From positions 1-64,000 of the forward strand of contig DATJJE010000051.1 of the NCBI GenBank assembly GCA_035492455.1: DNA of 64,000 nt, given 5' to 3'. This document shows positions 63,097 to 64,000 of this stretch, one piece after another; within the stretch, counting starts at the first letter, position 1, and each line of letters begins with the position of its first letter. Position numbers and translations under genes: made by a program. The notes under the pieces are model-generated. The model had not been told where the DNA came from, searched no databases, and saw nothing but the letters and a program-made list of their open reading frames with translations. This stretch comes from Gp6-AA40 sp035492455 (lineage in GTDB: Bacteria; Acidobacteriota; Vicinamibacteria; Vicinamibacterales; UBA2999).

Positions 63097-64000
63097 CTAC
63101 ATCCTGGGCGGCACGGCGACGCCCATCAGGTCGAGCGCAGTACGCAGCTGGTTGCGCACGTAAATCACCCCTGCCGCGCGCCATCGCCGCACATCGTCAC
63201 GCTCTTCGTTGAGGATAGGTGCGCGATGATAAAAGGCGTTGAACGCCTGCGCAAGCGTGAACGCGAATTTTGCGAGCACCGAGAATTCCAGCGATCGGAT
63301 GACCTGTTCGACCACCTCGTCGAGCCGCGCGGCCTCGAGCACCAACGCCCAGAGCTCGTGGCTGCCGTTCGCGCCGTCGAGCTCGGCGGTCGGAACGTCC
63401 GCCAGCGTCTTCAGCAGGTCCGACTCATTCAGGCCGTCGCGCTGCTGCAGCTTCTGAAAGATGTTGTTGGCGCGTACGACCGCGTACTGGATGTAAGGAC
63501 CGCTTTCGCCTTCGAAGCTGAGCGCCTCGGCCAGATCGAACGCGATGATCTTGCCGCGCGAGAACTTGATCATGAAGTAGCGAACGGCAGCAATCGCGAT
63601 CATTTCGGCGATGCGCTGACGGTCGCTGTCACTCAACTCCGGATTGCGCGTGCCCACTTCGCTGCCAGCGGACCGCACCAGCGTATCGAGCAGATCGTCC
63701 GCTTTCACGCCGAGACCCTTGCGTCCGGAGACCTCGACGAAGGGCCGCTTCGCGTCTTCTGAGTCAGCCGGCGGCGCATACCCGAGCTCGCCCGCCGTCG
63801 CGTGCGACAGCGCGACCATCTCGTAGGAGAAGTGATGCGAACGGTCGGCGCCTTCAGCGTGTCCGACGGCAATCAGCGCCTGCTTCAACAGCTTTTGCAG
63901 GTACGACTGCCGCACGTCGATGACGTTGTAGACATACGCAGCGCCGCCAAAATCCGGATGATGGGCCTCGCCGCCGGTAGTACACGTCGCCCATATCGGA
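63097..64000 (-). CDS. argS: arginyl-tRNA synthetase, C-terminal part (runs off the window)
   Basis: The enzyme charges tRNA-Arg. The frame is open to the window edge, so the N-terminus with the HIGH motif lies beyond 64000. Visible are EAHHPDFGGAAYVYNVIDVRQ, HFSYEMVALS and VEVSGRKGLGVKADDLLD, which takes the place of KMSKS. The C-terminal anticodon-binding domain follows (FAFTLAQAFNAFYHRAPIL), ending GVAVPPRM. The DVRQSYLQ and SGRKG wording fits the ArgS lineage of Deinococcus and many acidobacteria rather than the E. coli type. The 5' part near 63916-64000 reads in the same frame without a stop. Only about 301 codons are in view. Confidence 0.93.
   Translation of the reverse strand, partial: PIWATCTTGGEAHHPDFGGAAYVYNVIDVRQSYLQKLLKQALIAVGHAEGADRSHHFSYEMVALSHATAGELGYAPPADSEDAKRPFVEVSGRKGLGVKADDLLDTLVRSAGSEVGTRNPELSDSDRQRIAEMIAIAAVRYFMIKFSRGKIIAFDLAEALSFEGESGPYIQYAVVRANNIFQKLQQRDGLNESDLLKTLADVPTAELDGANGSHELWALVLEAARLDEVVEQVIRSLEFSVLAKFAFTLAQAFNAFYHRAPILNEERDDVRRWRAAGVIYVRNQLRTALDLMGVAVPPRM

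Overview
The window is high-GC, gene-dense bacterial chromosome, most likely from an Acidobacteriota of the class Vicinamibacteria (a Luteitalea/Vicinamibacter-like genome). The evidence is a secreted protein of the 'VWFA-related Acidobacterial' type (47391-49595), many TTG/GTG starts, small 'MPGL..LT.AQA.RL' winged-helix proteins, an EF-P with the TPGNLR loop, and low-complexity palindromes between genes. The placement is inference from recognised families. I see no prophage, transposase, CRISPR array, rRNA operon or plasmid hallmark. The content is largely housekeeping.

Layout. 1-5.2 kb: a tiny ORF, a frameshifted winged-helix gene, a membrane diguanylate cyclase, a receiver-domain remnant, a delta-60-repeat protein, tRNA-Thr(CGT) and a tandem pair of membrane proteins with a double-CxxC tail. 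5.2-12.1 kb: an exported peroxiredoxin, a UdgX-type uracil-DNA glycosylase, two small exported or anchored proteins, a CDP-alcohol phosphatidyltransferase, uvrA and a 3-methyladenine glycosylase with a coding minisatellite. 12-18.2 kb: a PQQ-type sugar dehydrogenase and the leucine genes leuC, leuD, a LysR regulator and a short leuA, then a lone PAS protein.

18.2-24.8 kb: an envelope/protein-quality operon (hsp20-degP-mscS) divergent from efp, then tdk, a membrane protein and a TPR serine/threonine kinase. 24.9-30.5 kb: Ku, a surface-glycan cluster (epimerase, methyltransferase, GT2, GT-C-like membrane protein) and a phospholipid synthase. 30.5-42.3 kb: uvrC, a GerW-like protein, a YwiC-like protein, a small winged-helix protein, a 57-residue membrane protein, an S2P protease, trpS, scpA-scpB, an rluB-type pseudouridine synthase, an M28 lipoprotein peptidase, an alpha/beta hydrolase, cmk and a histone-tail protein.

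42.3-64 kb: rpsA-ihf, a HIT protein, two acyl-CoA dehydrogenase family proteins, the VWA protein, an oxygenase-like protein, a CMD protein, glutamate dehydrogenase, methylmalonyl-CoA mutase (catalytic and B12 subunits), a receiver protein overlapping valS, nadC-birA, an unknown gene, an RlmD-like methyltransferase, a C26 amidotransferase and the 3' part of argS.

Themes. DNA repair is well represented (UdgX, UvrA, Mpg, Ku, UvrC). Convergent genes are packed so tightly that stop codons lie inside terminator hairpins, and several divergent pairs share short symmetric promoters. I found no convincing new multi-gene defence or mobile system. The most unusual signals are the mirrored dyad between hsp20 and efp, EF-P with Asn at position 34, a LeuA without its leucine-sensing domain, low-complexity palindromes that extend neighbouring proteins, and the tandem CxxC membrane pair.
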